Below are positions 34,434 to 46,164 of a DNA stretch of 64,000 bases, piece by piece. The position numbers and the translations under genes were made by a program. Source of the stretch: Petrosia ficiformis (Eukaryota; Porifera; Demospongiae; Haplosclerida; Petrosiidae); contig OX345647.1 of NCBI GenBank assembly GCA_947044365.1, positions 4,942,010-5,006,009 on the forward strand. The letters run 5' to 3'. Every line of letters begins with the position of its first letter. Position 1 is the stretch's first letter. The notes below the pieces were generated by a model. The model was given only the letters and a program-made list of their open reading frames with translations, was not told the origin of the DNA and searched no databases.

Positions 34434-37400
34434 CTATGTGTTAGATACCATGGATATGGGCTTCTTTAGTGCCGCTTGTCTTTGTTGATTTAAGAAAGAA
34501 GCTTGTGATGTAAGTCTATCTTTACTTTGGAGTTGTTGGTATTTAAGTCCCTGTGGAAAAGGAATTTGTTAATATCTATACTGCCCCACAAAGTTATTCA
34601 GCTCTGATGTAAAATCATGTACTCAGCAAGCTAGCAAAGAGAAAACAACACACAGCACAACACACAGCACAACACATGTACAGCCACACAAAATAAAAAC
34701 CACAATGGCTTGGAAAATTTAATAGCTAAAATGGCTTGGAAAATGTAACAGCCAAAATGGCTTGGAAAATGTAACAGCCACAGTGGCTTGGAAGATTTAA
34801 AAGCATCCACCCACAATGGCTTATGTAATTGTGTATAGAGTGCCTGGAGGTAGATTTCCGGTCATCTTGTGCAGGGAGGCGTAAAGCAAATTATAGTTAA
34901 AAGTCTATTAACAAGAATCACAAATTGTGTAGTATCCCTATAACACACCATTCACTACAAAAGAGCTATTGTTTTCCTGGTACTCACTCTGGTAGTATCC
35001 CTATAACACACCATTCACTACAAAAGAGCTATTGTTTTCCTGGTACTCACTCTGGTAGTATACCATTCTACTTTCCTGTAAACTAGTGAATTAAAACAGT
35101 CCTAATTATCTGGTATGTTCCAAATATCAATTTTAGTTTTATATTGGAGAATACCACACAGAAGACACAGGTCATAATATATGTACTCACCATATTATAC
35201 CAGGCTGACAATATTAATTTCTCTTCTCTTTCTTTGGTCTGGCGGTCTTGTTCAAACGTTTTCTAGATTTATGAAATGAGAATGAATTTAGTACATGTAG
35301 GATTATAATAATGTTTTCAATTACTTCGAGTTTTTCAATCTCCTTTTCTCTTTCTTGTAAAAGAGATTTCAGTTGTTGTATCTCGGCACTTTCAATAGCT
35401 GCATCCGGTCTCTTATCACCAAAACTCTCAATTATCTACATTAAGGTGGCGGTGCGGTGCCGTTAATGATATTCATAGCAAAAAGTTTTTTTGTTTTTTT
35501 CATTGTTACAATTTCTTAAATCATTTTCATATTTGCAACACAATATTATTTTATTGAAGTTTATTATCAGTGAAAATTTGAAGTATTTTGCATGTTGTAT
35601 TCATGAGTTATGATCGTCAGCAGAACTGCAGTACTGCAACCACAAAACGAATATTATGAATAAAGTACGAATATAATTAACGGGCAATTGTATGGTTTCT
35701 CGCTTCCACCGTACCGCCACCTTAATACATGTACAGCATTTCATAGATATACACAATATATGAAATTCATGTGTCTAGCATGCTAGCAACAGGCCATGTA
35801 CATGTATTTACTGCGAATGGCTTACTTTTTTTGCTTTATTTAAATACTTTTTGTATTTCTCTATTTCTCCATCTTTAACTTTAAGTTGATTCTCTGAAAA
35901 CAACAGAAAAGACCATTTAATGAATATATAATTAAAGATAATTTTTTACTCACTTATCTGATCAAAATTAGTTCTAAATTCGGATAGTTCATTCAATTCC
36001 CTCATCTTCTTTGTAAGACTATTTTCCACTAACTCTAAACGAGCACTACCACCACAGGATAGAAAATAATAAGAATATGTTCTTCAGTTAGCCATCTTTT
36101 TATTCATACATCTATCTATCCACCATCTGCCTACCATCAATACATGTACATCTACTTATTCATCCATCATTTTATTCATCTGTCTACTACATGTAGCATA
36201 CATCTATTTATCCATACATCATCTATCGATACATCATTTAATTCATCTGTCTACTAGCATACATGTACATCTATCCATACATGTATCATCTATCCATCAA
36301 TCTACCTACCTATCATCTGTCCATCTATCCAAACATATATCTACATGCAGCTTTTTTTGAATGCATTCTGCCATCTAACTTACGATTTATTGGTTAATTG
36401 TTGTCTAAGGTCATCAACTTCATCACTAGGTAACATTTGAACAGGAGACTCAGTAGTCAAACGCTGACGTAAAATATCATTCTCTTTTTGTAATCGAGTC
36501 ATTTTCTCTCTATGTGTAGACAAATATGAATGAATAAATACATGTATATGCAGAGAGATTAATACATTGAGTGAAAATGGATGGATAGATAAATGGATGA
36601 GTGAATGGATAGATGGATGGATGGATAGAAGGACAGTTGGATAAATGGATGGATGGATGGATGGATGGATGAATGGACAGACGAATGGACAGATGAATGC
36701 ATGGATGGATAGGTAAATGAAATAAGGAAAGATGGACAGAACAGAAAGAGGATGAAAGGAAGGTTATATTAAAATCTGTACCTTAATTCTGGTGTGAATG
36801 CTTCCATCAATGAGCCTCCAGTTTCTTCTCCAGCATCAATAGATTCAAGATTATGTGTTGATAACATATCAGAAAATGGAGTACCTTTTGGAATAGATAC
36901 ATGTAAATAAATCAACTGATGAATAAATAATGAGCTTATGGAATAGATCAATAAATAAACCATGAATAAATACTGTGAGAAATAAATGAATTGATGAATA
37001 AATAATGAGCTTATGGAGATCATTAAATAAACCATGAATAAATAACGAGATAAATAAATGAATTGATGAATAAATAATGAGCTTATGGATTGAACCATGA
37101 ATAAATTAATAATGAGTTGATGGTATTAAATTAACTCATGAATAAATAATAAGTTGCAGAATATATATATATAGATCATTAAAAAAACTCATGAATAAAT
37201 AATGAGATGATGAGTCATTGATAACAGTAACTTACTATGAGCTATAGGTGTTGATGGTGTGAAATGTATTTCCAATTGATGTCTCATATCCTGTTTACAT
37301 GTACGACAAAACAAATACAATAGGAGTAACATGGATAATTACATGTACATCTGTATCATAATTAATCTATGTTGAAATTAATGACGATAATCAGTAATAC

Positions 37401-40400
37401 AGGACATTGTCTAATATATCTAGTGAACGTCTGGTAATGAATTGAACGTACTTTTATTTCAGCTGCTTGATTTTCGACAATTAGAGATTTATCTTCGAGT
37501 TCTTGTGTTGCCTAGATTGTGAGATAAATTGATAAATAGACATTGGCACTGCACAGTTCTCTCTTTGGGCCAGATGGCATAATTAATTATGATTATATTA
37601 TTAAGTCTTTGTTAATTGGCTCAAGATGCATTCCCAATGGAGCACACAGCCACAAAGCAATCATCATTGAGCCAATTTGGCTAATGCTTCAAAATACCGT
37701 ATAGCCGGAAATATTGATGAGAATTATGTTTGCCGATTCACTCAAAAAAGGCAATTGGCTGTATCTAATATTGGCGATTTCTTCACTAGCTCGTTGTTTT
37801 TCCTCCAAAGTAAGTCCAGGCAAACCAGATTGAGAGGAGTTTTTTCCACTTTCTTAAAGTAACGCTACATTCTTCACTCATATAACGTGTTACAGTACCG
37901 TAGTATGCTTGTTTAACGTATAACACGTGGCCGTGAAACCACACCCTGAAATTTTACAAATTTGCGAGCTTTTTTTTTTTGGCGATGTTACAGCTAATCG
38001 CCAATTCGCCAATATTTGTTCCTCGTCAATATTTCCGGCTATACGGTATATCAAAAACTCTGAACTGAGTATATGTATATACATGTAGAATCTAACCTCT
38101 AAACATTGTAACTTCTCTTGAGCAATTTCATTCTCTAATGTGGCAATCTACATGTGATATAACATGAAATAGTTCAAATTAACATGTACATGTACATGTG
38201 TACATCTCATACATTTACAAAACATAATTTCCTAATTTACATGTACATGTGTATATTATAGACAGTACATGTACTTACATATATACATGTACATGTACTT
38301 AGATATATACATGTATATGTACATGTACACATACATGTAAAATATTACCTTCTTTTTTTGAGAGTCTACTAAACTTCTCATGGTTGAGACCCTTCGTAGT
38401 TCCTATGGCAACATGATTATGACAGGTAAAAAATGTCTTCAATTAACAAAAATTAGCCCCTCCCCCTAATCAATAAACTCACTTCCTCTAAATCTAAATT
38501 TTGCTGCATGTATAGTAAGTTCTTCTCTTCCAACTGTTTTAATTGTTTTCTCATATCTTGCATATCCTCTGTGAAACAAGGAGTGCGTGAAGAGGGGTAG
38601 TGAGAGAGGGAAGGCAAGAGCAGGAGGAGGAGGAGGAGGAGGAGGAGGAGGAGGAAGTGGAGAAGAGCGAGAGAGGGAGGTAGAGAGAGGAGGAGATATA
38701 AATAAGATAATAAATGAATGCACTAAAGTGCAGAACCCTCGCTAGCTATTGCTAAAACAGCATGGCTTTAGAACAACTTTGCCTAAGTAACATATTGCAA
38801 CAGCCTGAAACACACCATTTGTATCAACACTAAGAAGTCAGTAGTACCTCATGAATATGCAAATTATGGGGATAGCATGGCCATCAGATCTCTTGAGAAC
38901 TAGCAAATTTCTGGACAAAACTTCACAAATAGATGTATAAACACTCGTTAGGACTACAGACAAAATCCAAGAAACAAAGCTTCAAAGAGACAAAAGTGTT
39001 TCAGTGTTTTCTGCTGACATCAGCAAAAACGATAAAATTTCAAGATGGCAACAGATCGACGAGTATTTACACGGCTGTTTCTCTGCAACAAGACGAGTTC
39101 AGAACAAATCGTTTTTATTTCTTACCTGTCACTATACCAGTATTCTGCAGATATGCTCAGAATGCAGTAAGACCTTGCAGTTGTGAAGATCAAGCGGTAA
39201 CACACAGACACAGACACAGACACACACCAGAAGACTACTATAACCTTCCGCCTACGCGCTCAGGTTAAAAACCAGAGAGATAATGAGTAAGTGGTATAAG
39301 AAGATTACTTACCCACTTTCTTCTTATACTGACTGATCACTGATTCATAGTTTTTCTAAACGAGAAGCAATGTATGATAATAATTACATATACATGTACA
39401 CGTATATGTACATGTACATGTGCATGCATGTATATACATGTACATGCATGAATCTTTGTACATGTACATGCGTTGTACATGTACATATATATGCACACGT
39501 AGTACACACAGTACTTAGTTTACATGTACGTTCAAGTACACTGTACATGTGCATACCGTATTTCCTCGTATAAATGTTACGTTGGGTGGACACTGAAGCA
39601 TGTGATGTACAAAAACAATAAACGCCTATCATCAAATAAACGCCTGCCTCGAATAAACGCCCAGAGATGCACTCGAGTTAAGAAATAAACGCCCGGCGTT
39701 TATACAAGGAAATACGGTACATGTATGTAGTTGTGTACATACATGTATGTAGTACTTATGAATTTTAACATTTCTTCATAGAAACTAACCACTTTACTTT
39801 CTGAATATCTCAGTTCTTCTACTGTATCTCTGAGGTGTGGAATTTCAGAGTTTTCAACCATTAATTCTTCATTCTATTAATAAAAGTAGTTTATTACAAA
39901 TGATTATCATTGCAATTAGTTACCCTGTGTTCTAAGTCTGATATTCTAGCCTGTAATTCGGTATTATATTCTTGTAATTCATCATTTTCTAAAGAATGTA
40001 TGATGTATGTACACATACATGTACATGTACATGTAATGTGTACATGTACATGTAGATGAATGGTTATACTTGTACATGTACATATACACGAGGAACTGTA
40101 TAAATGAACGGCAGTAGATACATTGTACATGCAGATGAATGGATGGATGGACGGATGAAAATAACTGGATCAATAGATAGATATACATGTAGATGAATGG
40201 ATGAATAGATGGATTAAACTTGGATGACTGAACAAATGAATGGATGACTACATGTACATGTATGGATGGATGAATGGACAATTAGTGGATAGATGGATGA
40301 ATGATGAATACAAGAAATTGACGTTCAACTTCACTAACTAACTAACCAGCTTCCATTTTTATCTTCTCTGTACGAATGTTTTCCAGTTTTCTACTAACTC

Positions 40401-41198
40401 TTTGTAACTTAACACCACCAGGAGTCCTAAAACAAAAAGATATATAATTATATATACATGTAAATGTGTTTATTCCTTTATAAAAACTCACCCAGCATCA
40501 TCTGGTGCATGTATCTTCACCTTCTCTCGTAGTTCTAATATTTCCGAAGTGATTTCTTTCATATTGTCTTCTTGCTCTGCATACTGTAAGTATAATAATT
40601 ATAATAATTAAGTATCGTTTCTATGGTAACTATAATAATGCAATTCCCCATTTCTAATACAGTAGAACCTCTATATAAAGAACCAGTGTTAGGCTGGGTT
40701 CACTTAATGATGCAAAGCCTAGCTTGTGTTATATTTGTGTGTTGTAATAAAATTCTGAAAACTGATCAATGGTCAAACGGATCAGTATTGGTTGTCGGTA
40801 CATATCTAAAGGAAAGGTTTTGATATGTTTTCAAGCATGGGCCAAATTGGCTCAATAATGGTTAGTGTATGTGCCATTGGGAATACATCTTGAGCCAATT
40901 AATGAAAAGTTAATGCTGTTAGTGATAATATAATCATAATTAACTGTGCCATCTGGCCTAAAAAGAGAACTGTGCAGTGCCAAATAAGAAGCTCTTTGGG
41001 CCAATGGTGTGCCTTATAAGCTTATTGACTGATCTAAAGTAATTATTAGTTTATTAGAATATCGGTAGAAATCTCCTATCAGTATATCACTACTAAACTG
41101 TATTGTATTGGGACAAACATAACTAAATAGCAATCAAGTAGTTCTCTTATTTTTATGGCCCATAGGGCCATCCCTATGATTGCTTTCCCACGGGTTCG

Positions 41199-41272
<74 letters not shown>

Positions 41273-44200
41273 GTCACCTACGCGAGTATGCGTTGTATAC
41301 GTAGTTAAGGAAGTTACATCATTCCCGGGGGCTCGGTCAATTAATGGGCATGGCACGTAAAAGAACACGCGATCAAGCTCTACAGATCCCAGCAGAAAGA
41401 AAACTGTGTAGCTTACGTAGAAACTGGAACAAATAGCTAGCTATCCTACCTGAAATATATTCTTTAAGTTCTACAAGGTCTTTAAAAGGTAAACAGAGTA
41501 GATAATCAAAATAATAACTATAATAGGCTGATGTGTTTCAGGCATCATAAAGTTAGCCATGATTACTGAATGCTGGACACCACAAAGCAGCCATAGGGAT
41601 GTTTTTTCTCTATATACACTTGTTCATGAAACATCATTCCACTAATTATTATACATTAAATTATTATTTTAGTAATTATACTTTTTTCTGTAGCTCATGA
41701 TTTAGCTGTTTTAAGCTTTCATTTTCCATTTGAAAAGCCTTCAACTCTTCCCTTGCTTGTTGATGCTATGAGAACAAGAGAGGAAAAAAGGAAATACATG
41801 TACATACACATGTACATGTGTATATGCATCAGAGTGGGAAATAACAGTGCTCCAGTGCTCATTTGAGCACCAAAATTACCTTAAAGAGCACCAGATTTTG
41901 ACATGACAATGCATGCTAGTTGTACTGTAGTGAGCACTGGTGACGGAATTGCTCACCAGATGTTGTAGGCTTATTTCCCACCCTGATATGTATATGCATG
42001 TAGTCATGTACATTTGTATATATATATATACATGTACATATACATGTATGTACATACATGTATATGTAATTATATACATGTACTTACATGTGTATGTGCA
42101 TGTAGTCGTGTGTACATTTGTATACATACATACACATGTATGTACATACATGTATATGTAATTATATACATGTACTTACATGTGTATGTGCATGTAGTCG
42201 TGTGTACATTTGTATACATACATATACATGTATGTACATACATGTATATGTAATTATATACATGTACTTACATGTTCTTCCAGTTCTTTATACACCTCCA
42301 TCTGTACCATACTGGGTGTCTCTAAACTCATTAGCTACATGTATCATTAAAACATATAATAGAATGTCTATGATTCTATGTGCCACTAATTACATGTACT
42401 GCATACAGTATATACATGTATATACATGTACATGTACATGCATACATACAGTATATACATGTATATACATGTACATGTATATCAATAAAGTCACCATACA
42501 GTACTGTAATTACTCAGTAGTTTCATATTCAAACTACAGTAAAATTCATTCACGTTCACCTTGACTTCAGAAAAATGTTCATAATTTTAGTTTGGAATGA
42601 CTAACAATCTTTTCACCTGCACCATTTTCATATAATAGTCCTTCCTTTTCTTTTTTGTGTATTTCAATCCATTATTGAGTTACAGTATAATTATGTATTA
42701 ACCTTATGACATTAAACTATACACTATATTACATATAAGTTATTGAGTTACAGTATAATCATGTATTAATCTTATGACATTAAACTATACACTATATTAC
42801 ATATAAAGTCATCACATCATAATTTTGAGGACATCATGAATGTAAATAAACTACAGTAGTTCAACAGTAGTTTTAACAGTAATTACTGTACATGTCAATT
42901 GAACACCACAGTAGTGAGACAGTAATTACTATACTATACTAGGGCTGAGACGATTATCTTAGATCTACTGTCAGTGTAGTAACTATAGTCAGTGTAGTAG
43001 ATCTACATGCATGTGTAAGACAATTACTGTTACTGTATGGTGGTGACAGTTTAGTGATGATTATGTACATTGTCATGTAATATTATATACTATACATGTG
43101 ATTGTACCTCTTGTATCAGAGCCATTACTGTATGTTGAACTACTTCTTCTAGTGCCATAATTCCCTGTATATATTCTATAATAAGATGGATGGATGAATG
43201 ATTATACGTGACATAACAATGTATCATGTACATGTATAAATGTACATGTACATGTACATGTTAGGATTAGGATATACATGTACATGTATACACTGTATGT
43301 GCATGTATAAATGTACATGATAAATGTACATGTACATGTTAGGATTAGGATATACATGCATATGTACATGTATAAATGTACATGATAAATGTACATGTAC
43401 ATGTTAGGATTAGGGTACATGTACATGCACATGTACATGTTAGGATTAGGATATACATGTACATGTACATGTTAGGATTAGGATATACATGTATATGTAC
43501 ATGTATAAATGTACATGATAAATGTAACATTAAACAGTGGAATGGTATAGATTTGAGACTGAATGAAGCAATATACATGTACATGTACATGTAAAACACT
43601 CACTCTCTTTCTGATCACAGTGTACAGCTATTCCAAGAAGTAATTGAAGTAGTCTGGACATATGTTCCTTATTCTCTTGTTCAGCTAATGAAAACATACA
43701 TGTACATACATGTACATGTACCAGACATTAATAAATACATGTACATTAATTACTCAATACCACTGTATCAGTATGATATCTTTTAGTTATACTGTACATC
43801 TCAGTGTTCTGCCGAGGATATTAAGGGTGGTGGATAGATTCTACATTGCATTTAGTGCTGTTTATCCAGTATATACATGTACATGTATATACTCAATTCT
43901 GTCTCAGTAGCCTTTATTATTTATTTAAGAGGTGGTTAATTCATCTGAGAGGTAGTTATTCCTGACCAGTGCCGACCAGTGTGGCCAGAACACTGCATGT
44001 AGATGCAGTACATGTACAGTATGCCACGTCAATTTGTTTACATAATGTAGTTCAACACTATAGCAGTTATGTTTATAATTCATTAACATTAGTGTTGCTA
44101 AATGAGTGTTAGTTTCAATTACCTACATGTACATGTACACAAATGTACAAGTACATGAAAATTCATGTGCCTATATAGCATGCTAGCAAAAGGCGTAGAA

Positions 44201-45941
44201 ATACGTAGAACAAACAAGCAGCCACAATAGCTTATAAAATTTATAAAACACAGCCACAAAGGGCTTAGAAAATATTAAAACAGCCACCCTGGCTTAGAAA
44301 AATAACAATCAGCCACCATGGCTGAGCAAATAAGTAGCCACATTAGCCATATAAAGTGAATTCACACATTACAGTACAGAGTAGTACTACTGTACATGTA
44401 CTTAGAAGCACAGTCGACTATCACCTTATTAAAGTATAGCTTCCATCATAGTATGTATACTTAATAAAGTCAGGTACTGTATGTAATCTAAGATTGGAAA
44501 ACCCCACTATACATTTGTATGTAAACTTAATAATGTCAGGTACTGTACATTCAAAGTACAGTGTACTTCACTCATAAGTACACTATAATCAATGGAAGTA
44601 CAGTGATAGTATGTAAACTTAATGTCATGTACTGTACATATATCGATTTGAAACGTACAGCATATAAATAATTACATGTATATCTCACCTATCAACTGAA
44701 CCTCTGGTCTTGGAAAGTTTGTGAGACTCACATGAAGAGATTCATTATAGTATTCCTCCATAGATTTTAATATCTTTTTCAGATTGCTGAGTTTTAGTCT
44801 CCAACTGGCAGAAGCTTCCGGAATAATCTTACTCCTCCAACTTCTGTTGAAAAATTCTGGAACACTACAAAAAGAATTTCCATTGATCAACTATATATGT
44901 ATAATTGTATATACATTGTTAGTTAACTAAAAGTGCTATTATTGGCCAATTTTCATTTAGTTATAGTTATTACAGTAGACTTGTAATTTAGTTATAGTTT
45001 AGCTAACTAAAAGTCACAATGCCTTACTAAAAGGGTGTTATAGCTATAGTTATCATAAACAACACTAGTACATGTACATGTATGTACTCACAGTTGTTGA
45101 AGACACTCAGATATTGCTAGTCCATCCGCTAAACTAGTGATTTCCATTGAGTATTCATGACGTGCAGAGGTGGTATCATCCAGTGTCAAACAGTTTTCCA
45201 GCTGTACAATGTATATACCCAAAACATTGTAATAATTATATTTATTGGGACGAGATTGAGCAAGCCCTACCCTAACCAGGTCTATGAATGCTCTGTAATC
45301 TTGCTTGCTTGATGCTACCTCAATGGACAGTTACGTATTTATTTGACGAAATTCTTGCTTGCTCAGGCTCGCCCCTGTGATGATAACTATATAAGTAGGA
45401 AATGTGTACAGTCCAGGTATCAGTTCCTTAGATATAAGTACCAGTTTACATAGGTAGTGCCACAGTCTAGGTACCAGTTGCTCAGATAAAAGTACTAGGA
45501 ATGGGTACCAGTCTATACTGGTAGGGTCTGGTACCAGAGATAATGCTTAAAAGTACCAGGAATGGGTGGTACCAGTCTATATTGGTAGTGTCTACTCAGA
45601 TATACATGTGTAATCCTTAAAAGTACTAGGAATCGGTACCAGTCTATATTGGTAGTGTTTACAGACAGGTACCAGAACCATAGGTCTATCATGGAATGTT
45701 AGGGGAAAATTTGAACAGAATACCGGCCCTAACTTCACCCTAGCTGTTAGGACAGCCACTTGTCGCTGTGGTATATATTAATTATGGAAGCAAAACTACA
45801 CTTATATGAGAGGGGTAGTGAAGATATACTATTATACATATGTGTGTGTGCGTACACAAATACTCTTACCCATACAACAAGTGCTGGATAAATTGCCGAA
45901 GGGTCCAAACCTGAATCATTATCTCCTCCAGTAGAAGCCAT
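34434..45941 (-). CDS. HOOK: HOOK protein (dynein activating adaptor), 24 exons
   Basis: HOOK proteins join cytoplasmic dynein-dynactin to endosomal cargo (FTS/FHIP complex) on microtubules. Exons: 45941-45870, 45201-45092, 44864-44689, 43684-43604, 43175-43108, 42334-42272, 41765-41682, 40583-40492, 40426-40347, 39988-39924, 39873-39790, 39355-39313, 38568-38483, 38402-38349, 38147-38097, 37511-37452, 37290-37236, 36884-36782, 36509-36384, 36045-35954, 35893-35826, 35435-35325, 35262-35191, 34550-34434 (stop). All phases agree: 670 aa, close to Drosophila Hook (about 679). Residues about 10-170 are the HOOK domain ([40 protein letters not shown]). The helix [14 protein letters not shown] keeps Gln160 and Ile167, matching HOOK3 Gln147/Ile154, which contact dynein light intermediate chain. 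A coiled coil follows to about residue 610, then [18 protein letters not shown], typical of HOOK C-termini. One gene in place of vertebrate HOOK1-3. Confidence 0.94.
35443..35727. repeat. Inverted-repeat element (TTAAGGTGGCGGT ends)
   Basis: 285 bp bounded by ATTAAGGTGGCGGTGCGGTG and CACCGTACCGCCACCTTAAT, about 20-bp terminal inverted repeats with one mismatch, next to TA. Single copy in this window; it lies in a HOOK intron. Confidence 0.85.
36540..36730. repeat. GGATGGAT simple repeat
   Basis: ATGGATGGATGG-type tract in a HOOK intron. A similar CATC tract lies at about 36,110-36,330, and a tandem 50-60 bp GAATAAATAATGAGCTTATG repeat at about 36,900-37,210. Confidence 0.85.
37540..38065. 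repeat. Nested pair: MITE-C interrupted by another inverted-repeat element
   Basis: MITE-C sequence runs from about 37,545 (GGCACTGCACAGTTCTCTC) to about 37,686 and resumes at about 38,049 (TATCAAAAACTCTG). Between them lies an element of about 358 bp bounded by ACCGTATAGCCGGAAATATT and AATATTTCCGGCTATACGGT, flanked by TA on both sides. The inner one therefore inserted later. Confidence 0.85.
38590..38705. repeat. Purine-rich AGG microsatellite
   Basis: GGAGGAGGA tract in a HOOK intron. The 38,710-39,310 remainder of the intron has no supported feature. Confidence 0.85.
39556..39722. repeat. Inverted-repeat element (ACCGTATTTCC ends)
   Basis: Starts ACCGTATTTCCTCGTATAAA and ends TTTATACAAGGAAATACGGT, with four internal AATAAACGCC words. 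About 167 bp, single copy here, in a HOOK intron. Elements with this kind of end are common in animal genomes. Confidence 0.83.
40816..41030. repeat. MITE-C copy
   Basis: GCATGGGCCAAATTGGCTCA through GTGCAGTGCCAAATAAGAAG in the same orientation as the copy at 4,030. The ends are degraded (TTTTGATATG, AAGCTTATTG). Confidence 0.82.
41156..41611. repeat. Element F copy 1, with TA expansion
   Basis: An element of about 455 bp with ends GGCCATCCCTATGATTGCTT and AAAGCAGCCATAGGGATG and an internal TA microsatellite (41,203-41,268). The unique interior (GCGAGTATGCGTTGTATACG, GGCTGATGTGTTTCAGGCAT) is shared with the opposite-orientation copy at 46,903-47,312. It lies in a HOOK intron. Confidence 0.88.
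42000..42270. repeat. Tandem duplication of about 105 bp
   Basis: A unit containing GTATGTACATACATGTATATG, ACATGTACTTACATGTGTATG and CATGTAGTC is repeated about 2.5 times, just downstream (transcript sense) of HOOK exon 6. The last unit supplies the donor side of that exon (CAT|gtaagt). Confidence 0.75.
42478..43055. repeat. Nested pair: MITE-B interrupted by MITE-A
   Basis: MITE-B begins at about 42,480 (ATCAATAAAGTCACCATACA), breaks after CAAACTACAGTA at about 42,541, and resumes at about 42,848 with AAACTACAGTAGTTCAACAG. The gap is a MITE-A copy bounded by ATTCATTCACGTTCACC and GGACATCATGAATGTAAAT. The repeated AAACTACAGTA on both sides may be a target duplication. A further palindrome (GTAGATCTAC-type, about 42,945-43,015) interrupts the distal part. 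Confidence 0.83.
43205..43590. repeat. ACATGT / TTAGGATTAGGATA tandem repeats
   Basis: Blocks of TACATGTACATG alternating with GTTAGGATTAGGATATACAT, about five times, in a HOOK intron. Confidence 0.85.
43799..43996. repeat. Short inverted-repeat element, reverse of 25,913 copy
   Basis: Begins CAGTGTTCTGCC and ends GGCCAGAACACTG. It shares GCATTTAGTGCTGTTTATCC with the element at 25,913-26,088, in the opposite orientation. Confidence 0.78.
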
Positions 45942-45947
45942 CTGTGA

Positions 45948-45993
<46 letters not shown>

Positions 45994-46164
45994 TCAATAA
46001 TGATTATTATAGATATAGGCTATACAGCTATGTAGAAGGCTCTTACCACGTTTCTATTGTAATTCTATTTAATGCCCCTAATAATAATTTTTTGACGTCA
46101 TAATAATTATACGTGAAAGGGTGGCCCGTTAGAGTGGCGAGACTACAACGGTGCAAGTCCAATC
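45942..46164. promoter_or_regulatory. Shared spacer between HOOK and TMEM59-like starts
   Basis: 223 bp between two divergent start codons, so both transcripts must start here or in the opposite gene. It holds a TA microsatellite (about 45,950-45,984) and, beyond it, a less AT-rich stretch near the TMEM59-like ATG. No strong named site is recognised. Confidence 0.55.

Noticed and set aside
38046..38065. Separate small repeat TATCAAAAACTCTG
   Set aside because: It is the right end of the MITE-C copy interrupted at 37,690, not an independent feature.
43260..43500. Telomere-like GTTAGGATTAGGATA repeats
   Set aside because: The unit is not TTAGGG and alternates with ACATGT blocks; it is an interstitial simple repeat.
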